Positions 19,904 through 29,209 of a DNA stretch of 42,318 bases are shown piece after piece. Origin of the DNA: Alphaproteobacteria bacterium HGW-Alphaproteobacteria-4. Its GTDB lineage: Bacteria; Pseudomonadota; Alphaproteobacteria; Rhodobacterales; Rhodobacteraceae. The notes beneath the pieces are model-generated. The model made no database searches, was not told where the DNA came from, and saw only the letters and a list, made by a program, of their open reading frames with translations. The position numbers were made by a program, and so were the translations under genes. How positions within the stretch are numbered: the stretch's first letter is position 1; every line of letters begins with the position of its first letter. The stretch spans positions 1-42,318 of the forward strand of contig PHEE01000028.1 of NCBI GenBank assembly GCA_002842855.1, read 5' to 3'.

Positions 19904-20689
19904 TCAGCCGAACCGGGGCGCGCGGTCCTCGATGTTCGCCGCCACCGCCTCTCTGAAATCGGGTTTGCCGAGCAGCGCCACCTGCTCGCGCGATTCTGCC
20001 GCCAGAACCTCGCCCGCTACCGCCTCGAACGCCTTGCCGATCAGTCGCTTGGCGGCACGCACCGCGCTTGGGCTTTGCGCCGCGATCGTCTCGGCAAGCT
20101 CGAATGCGCGCTCCATCAGGACTTCGGCTTCCTCAGTTACTAGCCCCCATTGCAGCGCCTGAGGCACCAGCACCGGCTCGGCGGTATAGATCATCCGCGC
20201 CATCACATCGGCGCGCAGCAAGCGCGGCATCAGCACCATGCCGCCCATGTCGGGTACCAGGCCCCACTTCATCTCCATCACCGCTAGCCGGGTGTGCGGG
20301 TGCGCCAGCCGGATGTCAGCGCCAAGCGCAAGTTGCAGCCCGGCACCAAACACCGGCCCGTGCAGCGCCGCGATCACCGGCACCGGCACCTTTTGCCAGA
20401 CCAGCGCGAATTGCTGGAACCGGTTGGCGGCACCATGCGTGCGCGGCAAAACCAGCTTGCCCGCATCGCCTGCCGCCAGCGCGCCGAAACTCGCCACGTC
20501 AAGGCCCGCGCAAAACGCCTTGCCCGCGCCCGAAATCACCACCGCGCGAACATCGGCTTGCCCTGCCAGCAATTCACCGACGGCTACCACCTCGTCAATC
20601 ATCTCCATATCGACGGCGTTGAGTTTTTCGGGGCGGTTCAGTTGGACATGGGCAACCTTGCCCAGCATGGTCAGCAATACGCGGCTCAT
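19904..20689 (-). CDS. Enoyl-CoA hydratase/isomerase family protein
   Basis: A 261-residue crotonase-fold protein. The N-terminal VAHVQLNRPEKLNAVD, the first oxyanion-hole segment SGAGKAFCAGLDVASF and the second ALHGPVFGAGLQLALGADIRLAHP are typical. At the usual catalytic Glu positions I see VFGAG and EMKWGLVPDMGG; the latter glutamate-type positions are not clearly both conserved, so it may catalyse isomerisation or another crotonase reaction rather than hydration. AAGGAGG is ideally placed before the ATG at 20689. It is convergent with DUF1992 and divergent from the next aminotransferase. Confidence 0.85.
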   Translation of the reverse strand: MSRVLLTMLGKVAHVQLNRPEKLNAVDMEMIDEVVAVGELLAGQADVRAVVISGAGKAFCAGLDVASFGALAAGDAGKLVLPRTHGAANRFQQFALVWQKVPVPVIAALHGPVFGAGLQLALGADIRLAHPHTRLAVMEMKWGLVPDMGGMVLMPRLLRADVMARMIYTAEPVLVPQALQWGLVTEEAEVLMERAFELAETIAAQSPSAVRAAKRLIGKAFEAVAGEVLAAESREQVALLGKPDFREAVAANIEDRAPRFG

Positions 20690-20817
20690 CGGCACCTCCT
20701 TCAAATCAGCCCGAGTATGCCTCGCCCCCCGCGCCCGCGCCAGCGTGCCCGCGCACCTGCGACGCCACGGCACGCCCGGCCCCTTGCGGGGCGGGCAAAT
20801 TGTGCTACCCCTAAGGC

Positions 20818-21918
20818 ATGACCGGACCACGCTACACGCCCCTTGCCGCCAGCCTGCCCGCCTCGGTGCCTTTCGTTGGGCCCGAAACGCAGGAACGCGC
20901 CCGTGGCCGCGCCTTTGCCGCCCGGCTTGGCGCCAACGAAAACGGCTTCGGCCCCTCGCCCCGCGCAATCGAGGCAATGCGCGCGGCGACGTCCGAGACC
21001 TGGATGTATGGTGACCCGGAAAACCATGACCTGCGCGCAGCACTGGCCGCCCACCATAGCTGCGGCATGGAAAACATCGTGGTGGGCGAAGGCATTGACG
21101 GGCTGCTGGGCTACCTCGTGCGGCTTACCGTGGCCCCCGGCGATGCGGTCGTCACCTCGGATGGCGCCTACCCCACCTTCAATTTTCACGTCGCGGGCTA
21201 TGGCGGCCAGCTCAACAAGGTGCCCTACGCGGGCGATCACGAAGACCCCTGGGCACTGATTGCCGCCGGCACCGGCGCGAAACTGCTCTACATTGCCAAC
21301 CCCGACAACCCGATGGGCAGCCACCACCCCGGCCAACGGATTGCGCAGATGGTCGCGGCGGTGCCCGATGGCTGCCTGCTGGTGCTCGACGAGGCCTATA
21401 TCGACCTCGCGCCGCCCGGTACCGAAGCGCAAATCGACCCCGCCGACCCAAGGGTGATCCGCATGCGGACCTTCTCCAAAGGCTACGGCATGGCAGGCGC
21501 GCGGGTGGGCTACGGCATCGGCGCGCCCGGCTTGATTTCGGCCTTCAACAAGATCCGCAATCATTTCGGCATGAGCCGGATCAGTCAGGCAGGGGCGCTT
21601 GCGGCACTGGCCGACCAGAACTGGCTGCACCATGTGCAGTCCGAAGTTGCGGCCTCGCGTGAAACCCTTGCCCGCATCGCGCGCACGCAGGGGCTGACAC
21701 CGCTGCCCTCGGCCACCAACTTCGTCACCATCGACTGCGGTGAGGGTGGCACCTTTGCCCGCCGCGTGCTGGCCGCACTGGCCGAAGCCGGCATCTTCGT
21801 GCGGATGCCCTTCGTGGCGCCGCACGACCGCTGTATCCGGGTCAGCTGCGCGCCCGAGGCCGAGATCGAGGCCTTCGCGCGGGCACTTCCCGGTGCCCTC
21901 GCCGCCGCGCGCGGCTGA
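20818..21918 (+). CDS. PLP aminotransferase, histidinol-phosphate aminotransferase-like
   Basis: A 366-residue fold-type I aminotransferase. Landmarks: LGANENGFGPSPRA near residue 38, GEGIDGLLGYLVR binding the cofactor phosphate, IANPDNPMGS, VLDEAYIDL with the PLP Asp, and the Schiff-base Lys in TFSKGYGMAGARVGYG. It is close to HisC, but stand-alone paralogues of this kind often act on other aromatic or branched substrates, so histidine biosynthesis is not certain. No his genes are near. Convergent with the class V aminotransferase gene. Confidence 0.85.
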   Translation: MTGPRYTPLAASLPASVPFVGPETQERARGRAFAARLGANENGFGPSPRAIEAMRAATSETWMYGDPENHDLRAALAAHHSCGMENIVVGEGIDGLLGYLVRLTVAPGDAVVTSDGAYPTFNFHVAGYGGQLNKVPYAGDHEDPWALIAAGTGAKLLYIANPDNPMGSHHPGQRIAQMVAAVPDGCLLVLDEAYIDLAPPGTEAQIDPADPRVIRMRTFSKGYGMAGARVGYGIGAPGLISAFNKIRNHFGMSRISQAGALAALADQNWLHHVQSEVAASRETLARIARTQGLTPLPSATNFVTIDCGEGGTFARRVLAALAEAGIFVRMPFVAPHDRCIRVSCAPEAEIEAFARALPGALAAARG

Positions 21919-21939
21919 GCCGGCTTCGTCTTTGCGCAC

Positions 21940-21985
21940 ATACCCTGGGGTGGACCGGAACGGGCCGAGAGGGGCAACACCCCCC
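21940..21985. repeat. GC-rich intergenic element between convergent aminotransferases
   Basis: ACATACCCTGGGGTGGACC followed by GAACGGGCC, GAGGGGC and a CCCCCCC run resembles the order of blocks at 8841-8890 (ATACCCCGGGGGG, GAACGGGCC, GGGGGGC/GCCCCCC). Probably a transcription-end element of the same dispersed family. Confidence 0.45.
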
Positions 21986-21986
21986 C

Positions 21987-23186
21987 TTATGCGCCCGCCA
22001 CCACCGCTGTTGCCGCCGCCAGTGCCCCCGGCCCGTGCGGCAGCCCCAAAGCCTGCATCCCGGCCTCCATCACCGCCAGCGCCCCCAACGTCATATGCGC
22101 GTTCACATGGCCCATGTGCGCCACCCGCAGGAAATCGCCGTAGCTGGGTTCCGAGGGTGCCGCCATGCCCAAACCGATGCCCAGCGTCACCCCGGCCTGC
22201 TGTTCGCACCACGCCCGCAGCCGGGCGGCACCGCCGCCGCCAATCCGCGCCGCCGTGACCGCATGCCCCCGGCGTGCCGGATCGGCCACGTTAAGCGCGA
22301 TATCACCACCCTGCCCCCAGGCGTCGAATGCCGCCCAGACCGCGCGCGCCAGCGTGGCGTGGCGTGCCCAGACATGGGTCAGCCCCTCCTCCTCGAGGAT
22401 CATCGTCAGCGATGCGCGCAGGCCAAAGAGGTGATGCGTGGGGGCGGTGCCGCCGAAATGCTGGTAGAACTCGGTGCCAAGCGCACGCGGTTCCCACCGC
22501 CAGTAGGGGGTGGCTAGGTCTGCCTTGCGACCCAGTTGCAAGGCGCGGTCGTTGAAAAACACAAAACCCAGCCCCGGCGGCACCATTACCCCCTTCTGGC
22601 TGGCTGCAACCATCACATCAACGCCCCAATCATCCATCCGAAACGCGTCGCAGCCCAGCGAGGCGATGCAATCCACCGCGAGCAGCGCCGGGTGCCCCGC
22701 CGCATCAATCGCCGCGCGCAGCGCCGGAATATCATTTTTCACCGAGCTTGAAGTATCGACATGCGTCACCAACACCGCCTTGATCCGGTGCCCGGTGTCG
22801 GCGCGCAAGGCCGCCTCAAGCCGGTTCGGGTCAGCGGCGGCGGATTTGCCAAAGTCGAGCATTTCGACCTCCACCCCCATCGCGCGGGCATGCTCGGCCC
22901 AGCCCACGCCAAACCGCCCGGTGGCCAGCACCAGTGCCCTGTCGCCGCGCGAAAAGAGGTTGGCGTTTGCCGCTTCCCAGGCGCCGTGGCCGTTCGCGAT
23001 GTAAAGCGCGACATGCCCGGAACTCAGCGCCAGTCTGCGCAGATCGGGCCAGAGCGTGGCCACCATTTCTACCAGCTCACCATCATAGATGTTGGGTGCC
23101 GGGCGGTGCATCGCGGCCAAGACCCGGTCGGGCATGGTCGAGGGTCCGGGAATGGCAAGGTAGGGGCGGCCCTGCGAAAGGCTCAT
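21987..23186 (-). CDS. Class V aminotransferase (serine/alanine-glyoxylate type)
   Basis: A 399-residue fold-type I class V aminotransferase. It starts YLAIPGPSTMPDRVLAAMHR, followed by IANGHGAWEAANANL, VTHVDTSSSVKNDI, LAVDCIASLGCDAFRMDDWGVDV and the Schiff-base Lys in VAASQKGVMVPPGLGF. These fit serine-glyoxylate or alanine-glyoxylate aminotransferases, which in methylotrophic or photorespiratory metabolism convert glyoxylate to glycine. The exact donor is not determined. GAGGAGA precedes the ATG at 23186. Confidence 0.87.
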   Translation of the reverse strand: MSLSQGRPYLAIPGPSTMPDRVLAAMHRPAPNIYDGELVEMVATLWPDLRRLALSSGHVALYIANGHGAWEAANANLFSRGDRALVLATGRFGVGWAEHARAMGVEVEMLDFGKSAAADPNRLEAALRADTGHRIKAVLVTHVDTSSSVKNDIPALRAAIDAAGHPALLAVDCIASLGCDAFRMDDWGVDVMVAASQKGVMVPPGLGFVFFNDRALQLGRKADLATPYWRWEPRALGTEFYQHFGGTAPTHHLFGLRASLTMILEEEGLTHVWARHATLARAVWAAFDAWGQGGDIALNVADPARRGHAVTAARIGGGGAARLRAWCEQQAGVTLGIGLGMAAPSEPSYGDFLRVAHMGHVNAHMTLGALAVMEAGMQALGLPHGPGALAAATAVVAGA

Positions 23187-23296
23187 CGGAATCTCCTCTG
23201 GCTCAGGGCCCTTGCGTAAGCCGCGCCCCGGATTAGGTCAATTGGCGGCACGCATGGGCTGTGCGATGCTGGGGCCGGGCAACAGCGGAGGCGAAC

Positions 23297-24031
23297 ATGG
23301 GCGCGCGTCAGATCTTTGAAATCACCGGCGCCGACCGGGTTGCCTTTCTGCAAGGGCTGGTCAGCAATGACCTGCGAAAACTGGCCCAGGGGCCGGTCTA
23401 CGCCGCGCTTCTGACCCCGCAGGGCAAGTTTCTTGCCGATTTCTTTCTGATTGACGCAGGTGAGGCGGTCTTGCTCGATACGGCGGCGGGGTTGGCGGAT
23501 GATCTCGCCCGCCGCCTCGCGCTCTACCGGCTGCGCGCTGATGTGGGCATCACGCCTTCGCCGCGCCAGGTGATGCGCGGCACCGGCCCTGCCCCGGCAG
23601 GCGCCCTGCCCGACCCCCGCCACCCGGCGATGGGCTGGCGGCTTTACGGACCCGAGGCGGGGGACGACGGCACCGACTGGAAGGAGGTCCGGGTTGAGCA
23701 CCTGATTCCAGAGGCGGGGGCCGAGCTGATCGCCAACGAAAGCTACATTCTTGAGGCCGGTTTCGAGCGCATCAACGGCGTCGATTTTCGCAAGGGCTGC
23801 TATGTCGGGCAAGAGGTGACAGCCCGGATGAAACACAAGACCGAGCTGAAAAAAGGCCTCGCGCGCCTGCGCATCGAAGGCGCCGCCCCGGTCGGCACCC
23901 CGATCACTGCCGAGGGGCGTGAGGTGGGCACGCTCGGCACCCAAAGCGGCGGGCGCGCGCTGGCAATGGTGCGCTTCGACCGTGTGATGGGTGAAATGCA
24001 AGCGGGCACGGCGCGGCTGGCGCCGGAATGA
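23297..24031 (+). CDS. ygfZ: YgfZ/GcvT-like folate-binding protein
   Basis: A 244-residue protein of the YgfZ/CAF17 family, which uses tetrahydrofolate to support iron-sulfur cluster assembly and repair. The diagnostic motif KGCYVGQEVTARMKH is present near residue 175, and the N-terminal FLQGLVSNDLRKL and LTPQGKFLADFFL are typical. GCGGAGG sits 6 nt before the ATG at 23297; an upstream GTG at 23261 would add 12 non-conserved residues. Convergent with efp. Confidence 0.9.
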   Translation: MGARQIFEITGADRVAFLQGLVSNDLRKLAQGPVYAALLTPQGKFLADFFLIDAGEAVLLDTAAGLADDLARRLALYRLRADVGITPSPRQVMRGTGPAPAGALPDPRHPAMGWRLYGPEAGDDGTDWKEVRVEHLIPEAGAELIANESYILEAGFERINGVDFRKGCYVGQEVTARMKHKTELKKGLARLRIEGAAPVGTPITAEGREVGTLGTQSGGRALAMVRFDRVMGEMQAGTARLAPE

Positions 24032-24052
24032 CCGGCGCCGACCCGCGCGGCA

Positions 24053-24616
24053 TCAGGCGCGCTCGGAATATTCCATCAGTTCGGTGTGCACGATGATGTC
24101 TTCATCCGGCCCGATGAACGGCGGAATCATGATCCGCACACCGTTATCGAGAATGGCCGGCTTGAAGCTGTTGGCGGCGGTCTGGCCCTTTTGCACAGGC
24201 TCGGTCTCAACCACGCGGCAGCGCACCTTTTGCGGCAGCGAAACCGTCAGCGCCTCATCGCCGTAGTACTGAATCTGCGCGGTCATTCCGTCTTGCAGGA
24301 AGGGGCGGCGGTCGCCGAGCAACTCGGCATCAAGCTCGATCTGCTCGTAGGTCTCAGAATCCATGAACACCAGCTTGCCATCGGTCTCGTAAAGAAACTG
24401 CTGTTCCTTGAAGTCGAGCGAAACCTGATCAACCTTGTCTTCCGAACGGAAGCGCTCGTTAAGCTTGCGCCCGTCGCGAAGGTTCTTCAGTTCGACCTGC
24501 GCAAACGCGCCGCCCTTGCCGGGCTTGACGTGGTTGACCTTCACGGCAGCCCAAAGCCCGCCATCGTGTTCGAGGATGTTGCCGGGGCGGATTTCGTTGC
24601 CGTTGATCTTGGCCAT
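24053..24616 (-). CDS. efp: Translation elongation factor P
   Basis: A 187-residue EF-P, the three-domain tRNA mimic that relieves ribosome stalling at proline runs. The modification loop [13 protein letters not shown] has Lys at position 34 as in the Lys-modified (EpmA-type) class; I see no modification enzymes in the window. Domain III ends [26 protein letters not shown]. The start at 24616 (MAKINGNEI) is the family start; an ATG at 24628 would add four residues. Neither has a strong ribosome site. Confidence 0.95.
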   Translation of the reverse strand: MAKINGNEIRPGNILEHDGGLWAAVKVNHVKPGKGGAFAQVELKNLRDGRKLNERFRSEDKVDQVSLDFKEQQFLYETDGKLVFMDSETYEQIELDAELLGDRRPFLQDGMTAQIQYYGDEALTVSLPQKVRCRVVETEPVQKGQTAANSFKPAILDNGVRIMIPPFIGPDEDIIVHTELMEYSERA

Positions 24617-24830
24617 CACGTGACTCATATAAAAGGTTGATCTGTGCTGCCGGGCACCTATATAGGTCGCGTTGCCTGCTGGCAACCCGACCAAATCCTG
24701 TGGCATTCTTCCAGAAGATATGCGTCTGACGCATGACTGGCATGCTATGTGGGCCATATCGAATCGCGGCGGAACAGCCATATTTGGCCGCTACGCCCGG
24801 GAACGCAAGAGCAATAAAAAGGATGTCATA

Positions 24831-25151
24831 ATGCGCGATTTCGTTGACGGCTCCGCATTCAACTACGAACAGGGCCAGCGCTCGCGCAAACTTTTTGCCG
24901 CTGTGGTGTTGGCCGCGCTGGATGACGCCATTTCCGATGACAAGAAATATGGCAATGGCCCCGAACAGATCGCCCGTTGGGCGCGGTCGCGCGATGGCCG
25001 CGAGGTACTTTCCTGTGCCGGTATCGACCCGAACGAGCGGGTGGTGAAGGGGCTGATGGCGTTCGTTTCCAAGGGCGTGCGCACCTCGGTTGCGCTGTCG
25101 CGCGAGGAAAGCGAGCGGCGCATGGCCGCCGAAGAAGCCGAAGCCGCCTGA
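24831..25151 (+). CDS. DUF6280-like small protein conserved in Rhodobacterales
   Basis: A 106-residue soluble protein beginning MRDFVDGSAFNYEQGQRSRKL and ending in an acidic Ala/Glu tail. I recognise it as the short protein annotated DUF6280 in Rhodobacterales; no activity is known. The sequence is largely helical with a conserved KKYGNGPEQIARWARS block. AAAAAGGATG precedes the ATG at 24831. It is divergent from efp and is followed by a strong terminator, so it is a single-gene unit. Confidence 0.75.
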   Translation: MRDFVDGSAFNYEQGQRSRKLFAAVVLAALDDAISDDKKYGNGPEQIARWARSRDGREVLSCAGIDPNERVVKGLMAFVSKGVRTSVALSREESERRMAAEEAEAA

Positions 25152-25177
25152 GATCTGGCTTTACCGCACACCGCACG

Positions 25178-25201
25178 CCGCGCCCCCTCGGGCGCGGTTT
25201 T
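25178..25201 (+). terminator. Rho-independent terminator after the DUF6280-like gene
   Basis: CCGCGCCC (25178-25185) pairs perfectly with GGGCGCGG (25190-25197) around CCTC, followed by TTTT (25198-25201). Confidence 0.88.
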
Positions 25202-25268
25202 CGTTTGCGGGATGGGCCGCATACCGGCGGGTTTTGGCTGCCCCCCGCACGCGGCCACAGGTTGCGCG

Positions 25269-26471
25269 CTACTGTAGGTCGCGCCCTGCGAGCGCCCGGG
25301 CAATTTCGCGCCGCACCAACTTGCGCACACTGCGGGTAATGCGTTCACCAAGCGTGCCCTGCAACTCTTCGCGGATGATCTCGGAGACCAGCGCACGGAG
25401 CGAATCTTCGTCGATCAGCGCGTCATCGTCAGAGCCGAGCAGGTCGGCGTCGTCCGCGTCCAACAGCTCCTGCTCGGCCGCGTCCTGCATCTGCACATAG
25501 CTTGAGGGCGGCGACGCGTGCTGCGGCGGCGCGGGTTGGGCGTCTGCAAGGTGCAAACGGCGCGCGGCGTGCGGCCCGGCCAAAGGCTCATCGGGCGCGG
25601 CCGCTTCTTCCGCCCAATCCGAAGCGGTCAGTTCGGCCTCATGCGGGTCCACGGGGTCGACCCAATCGACCGCTTCCGCGACTGGCCCGGACGACGCTTC
25701 AGCTTCAGGCAGGGCGAAATCGGGCGCGGCGGGGGCCGCGACCGGCGCGCTTGCGCCCGCCCATGGCGTGTCTGCATGCGGGTCGGCAAGTTCCGGTGCC
25801 GTGGCGGCATGCGAGGCGGGTTCGGCAGCGGCGGATTCCTCGGCGTCAAACGCGGCGGCGAGCCCGGCCGCCTGCCCGGAAAGGGCGAAAGGGTCGCCCT
25901 GCTCAGGCTCAAAGGCATCGTCGCTGGCAGCCACCGCGGCTTCCAGCTCGGCAATGGTGTTTTCGAGGCGCGAAATCTCGTCGGTCAGGTCAGTTGCGGG
26001 CGGCGCGGGCATCGGCCAGCCGGGATCGAAGACCAGTGCGGACTCGTCCGCATCGGCGCGCTCAGCGGCAAGCGCGGTGCCGTCGGGCGGCGCCACTTCA
26101 AGCGAAAGCGCGTCGGGTTCGGTGGAATTAGCGGCATCATTGGGCCAACCGCCCGCGTCAGCGTCGGGCATCTCGGGTGCGGTATCGGCCAGCGGCTCGA
26201 TCGAGGTTGGTTGCTGGGGCTGCGGGTCGGGCGCCGCGGCAGACGGCGTGTCTTCGGGCGCGGGGGTCACCACCCGCAGCGCCGGCGTCAGCACCAGCGT
26301 ATCCGAGGCCTCGGGTTCGGAATCCACGGCCGGCGGCGCAGGCGCGTGGGTCTGCGCGTCGGCGGCGCGTAAAAGCCCGGTCCGGCGGGGTGTCTGCCCA
26401 TCTTGCGACACGAGACGCCGGATCGACGACAGAACATCCTCGATTTCGACATGGGTCCGCTGGTCAGACAT
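25269..26471 (-). CDS. Acidic low-complexity protein with PopZ-like ends
   Basis: A 400-residue protein of three parts. The N-terminus (about 1-25) is a short helix, HVEIEDVLSSIRRLV. The centre (about 30-340) is disordered, rich in Ala, Pro, Asp and Glu. The C-terminal 50 residues are helical (DEDSLRALVSEIIREELQGTLG then RKLVRREIARALAGRDL). A short EDxLxSIRR helix, an acidic Pro-rich spacer and a C-terminal helical oligomerisation region is the layout of PopZ (DUF2497), the alphaproteobacterial pole organiser, so I infer a scaffold role. This is architecture-based, not a confirmed homology. GGAGG lies 6 nt before the ATG at 26471. The tolC-family gene ends elsewhere upstream, 78 bp away on the same strand. 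Confidence 0.6.
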   Translation of the reverse strand: MSDQRTHVEIEDVLSSIRRLVSQDGQTPRRTGLLRAADAQTHAPAPPAVDSEPEASDTLVLTPALRVVTPAPEDTPSAAAPDPQPQQPTSIEPLADTAPEMPDADAGGWPNDAANSTEPDALSLEVAPPDGTALAAERADADESALVFDPGWPMPAPPATDLTDEISRLENTIAELEAAVAASDDAFEPEQGDPFALSGQAAGLAAAFDAEESAAAEPASHAATAPELADPHADTPWAGASAPVAAPAAPDFALPEAEASSGPVAEAVDWVDPVDPHEAELTASDWAEEAAAPDEPLAGPHAARRLHLADAQPAPPQHASPPSSYVQMQDAAEQELLDADDADLLGSDDDALIDEDSLRALVSEIIREELQGTLGERITRSVRKLVRREIARALAGRDLQ

Positions 26472-26549
26472 GAAGGCCTCCGCCACAATCCAGTACCTGC
26501 ACGAGTCTACCTGCGCAGAACGGTCAAGACAACGAAACCCTGCCCGGCC

Positions 26550-27926
26550 TTAGTTCTTGCCGATAGCACGCAGCACGCGATCAAGGCTTTCGCCCTGGAC
26601 GGAAGTATGCGGCGCGTTCTGCACGGCGTTGTAGTAGGCGGCGGGATCGTAGGTCGGAATCCCGAGGTTCAGGTGGTCAACCGTCAGAAGACCCATAGAC
26701 GACAAAAGTGAATAGAGTGCTACCTGATAATTGGCCTCGGCCTCGATCTTGTCGGCCTGCGCGCTAAGCAGTTCCTGCTCGGCGTTTAGCACATCAAGCG
26801 TGGTGCGCGCACCCAGTGTCGCCTCTTCGCGCACGCCCTCATAGGCCACGGTGGCGGCGCCGATCTGCTGGTCGATGGCGCGTATCTGGGCGCGCGCGAC
26901 CTCGATATTGGCCCAGGAAACAGCTACGTTCTGCGCGATCAGGCGCGTGGTCTGGAGCATGGCGGCGGTTACGCGGTCGCGGCTGGCAAGCGCCTTGCGA
27001 TGCGCCGAAGAAAGTCGGCCACCTGCATAGAGCGTCTGCGACATCGAAAGCCCGAGCGCCAGGGTCTGGCTGTCGCCCGAAATGGAATTGTCGGCAGCGC
27101 TGACCGAAGCCGACCCGCGGACGGTCGGCAGACGTTCGGCGGCGGCGGCCTGCACCCCAAGCTCGGCCACAGTGACCAACCGCTGGGCCTGCCGGATCGA
27201 CGGGTGCAGGCGCTGCGCGGTGGCGGTGGCTTCGGCCAGTGATGACGGCAGCGCGGGGGAGCGCGGAAAGCCGTTGATGCCGCCAGGGTAACCACCGGTC
27301 ACCACCTTGTAGCTTTCACGTGCCGCGGCAAGCTGGCCCTGCGTCGCGGCGAGCCCGGCGCGCGCGGCGGCAAGCCGCGCTTCGGCCAGCGCCACATCGG
27401 TGCGCGTCACCTCGCCCACCGCAAAGCGGTCGTTGGCGGCCCGCAACGCTTCGCCGATTACCCGCACCGAGTTCTGGCTGATAGCAACGTTTTCGGCGGC
27501 GCTTTTCACGCCGGTATAGGCGCGCACGGCCGCCAGAAGCACCTCTTGTTCGACCGCCACCAGCGCCTCACGCGTGGCGAGCACCGATTCCTTGGCAATC
27601 TCGATACCGATCTTGCTGCGGCCAAAATCATAAAGCGTCATCTGCGCGGCAAGTTCGAGTGCAATGCTGGTGGATTCGTTGCCCGAGCTGTTTCGGTATG
27701 AGGTTGAGGCGGTCCAGCTTAGCACCGGGCGCAGCGAGGAAACCGCGCTGGCGACATCTTCATCGGCGGCGCGCAGGGTGGCGCGGTTCTGTTCGAGAAG
27801 GTTCGAGTTACGGTAGGCGGCGACCAGCGCATCGGCGAGGGTCTGCGCCCCGGCCATCGGCGCCACCAGAGCCAAGGCGGCAACTGCGCCCGCCCGAACG
27901 AAAGACCCAAATGTGCTGCACATCAT
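26550..27926 (-). CDS. tolC: TolC-family outer-membrane efflux/secretion channel
   Basis: A 458-residue outer-membrane protein of the TolC family, the exit duct for type I secretion and RND or ABC efflux. After a signal peptide ending APMAGA, the mature protein starts QTLADALVAAYRNSN. The two TolC repeats show as long coiled-coil helices, with QMTLYDFGRSK in the first and QTLYAGGRLSSAHR in the second, and GARTTLDVLNAEQELLSAQADK near the end. The start is ATG-ATG at 27926/27923 after AGAGGG. The partner transporter is not in the window. It lies downstream of the isoaspartyl methyltransferase gene on the same strand, an order often seen in Rhodobacterales. Confidence 0.9.
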   Translation of the reverse strand: MMCSTFGSFVRAGAVAALALVAPMAGAQTLADALVAAYRNSNLLEQNRATLRAADEDVASAVSSLRPVLSWTASTSYRNSSGNESTSIALELAAQMTLYDFGRSKIGIEIAKESVLATREALVAVEQEVLLAAVRAYTGVKSAAENVAISQNSVRVIGEALRAANDRFAVGEVTRTDVALAEARLAAARAGLAATQGQLAAARESYKVVTGGYPGGINGFPRSPALPSSLAEATATAQRLHPSIRQAQRLVTVAELGVQAAAAERLPTVRGSASVSAADNSISGDSQTLALGLSMSQTLYAGGRLSSAHRKALASRDRVTAAMLQTTRLIAQNVAVSWANIEVARAQIRAIDQQIGAATVAYEGVREEATLGARTTLDVLNAEQELLSAQADKIEAEANYQVALYSLLSSMGLLTVDHLNLGIPTYDPAAYYNAVQNAPHTSVQGESLDRVLRAIGKN

Positions 27927-28010
27927 GCGTGTCGTCCCTCTAAAGTCGTCGGTCCCCGATCCCGTGCCGCCTTTGCCCAGCGAGTGCGGCGGTATCGTCA
28001 TATTCTCAGA

Positions 28011-28661
28011 TCACAGTGCGAAACCTTTTTCGGCCACGAAGCCCGGCAACACCGGGGCCGTCGCGTTGAACGCGTGCCGCCAGCTGATCACGCCATCGAT
28101 TTTCCGACCAATCCGCGCCACACCCAGCGCCCCTTCGCGGAACAGGCAGACAATACGCCCCCCTTCGCGCAATTGTGCCGCGATCACTTCGGGCAGCACT
28201 TCGATTGCACCCTCGATCAGGATCGCGTCATATGGGCCATGCTTGGGCGCGCCTTCGGTCAGCGAACCGCCCACCACAACGGTATTGTCGGCCCCAACGG
28301 CGGCCAGCGCCGCCTGCGCCGCATCGGTGAATTCGGACCCATCAAGCGCCACCACCGCCTCGGCCATACGCGATATCAGCGCCGCGCCGTAGCCGGTGCC
28401 GCAGGCCACATCGAGCACCAGATCAGAAGGCTGCACATCGAGCGTGTCGAGCATTTTTGCCAGCGTCCGAGGCTCGAGCATGACCCGGCCGGGCGCGATC
28501 ACGATATCATCGCCGACATAGGCCGTTTCGCGCCGCGCGGCGGGCACGAAGTCTTCGCGCGGCACCGCCAGCATGGCCTCGATGACCGGAAATTTTGTCA
28601 CGTCGTTCGGGCGGATCTGGCTGTCGACCATCATGGTGCGGCGGGTCACGAAGTCATGCAT
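28011..28661 (-). CDS. pcm: Protein-L-isoaspartate O-methyltransferase
   Basis: A 216-residue SAM-dependent methyltransferase of the PIMT family, which repairs isoaspartyl residues in damaged proteins. The SAM motif I is [14 protein letters not shown]; the N-terminal [15 protein letters not shown] and [18 protein letters not shown] with [15 protein letters not shown] are characteristic. The family's usual GSGYQTAVLA is modified to [10 protein letters not shown]. The start at 28661 begins MHDFVTRR after a GAAGAG site. It is followed by the TolC-family gene 84 bp downstream, probably an operon. Confidence 0.87.
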   Translation of the reverse strand: MHDFVTRRTMMVDSQIRPNDVTKFPVIEAMLAVPREDFVPAARRETAYVGDDIVIAPGRVMLEPRTLAKMLDTLDVQPSDLVLDVACGTGYGAALISRMAEAVVALDGSEFTDAAQAALAAVGADNTVVVGGSLTEGAPKHGPYDAILIEGAIEVLPEVIAAQLREGGRIVCLFREGALGVARIGRKIDGVISWRHAFNATAPVLPGFVAEKGFAL

Positions 28662-28865
28662 CGGTGAACTCTTCGGTCTGAATTGAGCCTGGCGGACTCT
28701 TGCCACATTCCGTTGCCCCCCGCAACCGCGCCTGCGGGGTGCAACGCGGGGCGCGGCGAATTGCCCTTGGCGGTGTGGCCCGCGCGCCCTTGGCACGGGC
28801 AAGGCTGGGGTCTATCTGTGCAGTTCAGGCACAAATTGCCGCCGTGCGCCGCGTGGGAGCCATTC

Positions 28866-29189
28866 ATGAAACCAATGCAGATGCTATTCGCCGCAATCGC
28901 ACTATGTGGCTTTGCGGGCGCCGCGCAGGCCGAGCCACGGCAGGTTACGATTTCGGCTGACCTGACCTGCCCGGTTTCCGACCCGCAACTGTTCGAGATT
29001 GTGCTCAAGCGCCAGCCGGGCGTGATCTCGGTTGTCGTTTCGTTCAAGGATCAGAAAGTTGTGGTGATTTACGACTCCGATATCACCAATCCGCGCGCAC
29101 TGGCCGATGCGCTGATCGATGTCGGGCTGGGTGACATGCTTTCCGACAACCCGATGATCGAGGAAGCCGCGCCCGAAGCCAAACCATAG
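28866..29189 (+). CDS. Exported HMA-fold-like protein lacking the CxxC site
   Basis: A 107-residue protein with a signal peptide (MKPMQMLFAAIALCGFAGAAQA). The mature part reads as a beta-alpha-beta-beta-alpha-beta unit resembling a heavy-metal-associated domain (VTISADLTCPVSD, PGVISVVVSFKDQKVVVIYD, ADALIDVGLGD). The metal-binding CxxC loop is reduced to a single Cys in TCPV, so classical MerP or CopZ copper binding is not expected. GGGAG precedes the ATG at 28866. It lies convergent with the periplasmic rhodanese. Function unknown. Confidence 0.6.
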   Translation: MKPMQMLFAAIALCGFAGAAQAEPRQVTISADLTCPVSDPQLFEIVLKRQPGVISVVVSFKDQKVVVIYDSDITNPRALADALIDVGLGDMLSDNPMIEEAAPEAKP

Positions 29190-29209
29190 GGCCACGAGCG
29201 CAGCAGGTT

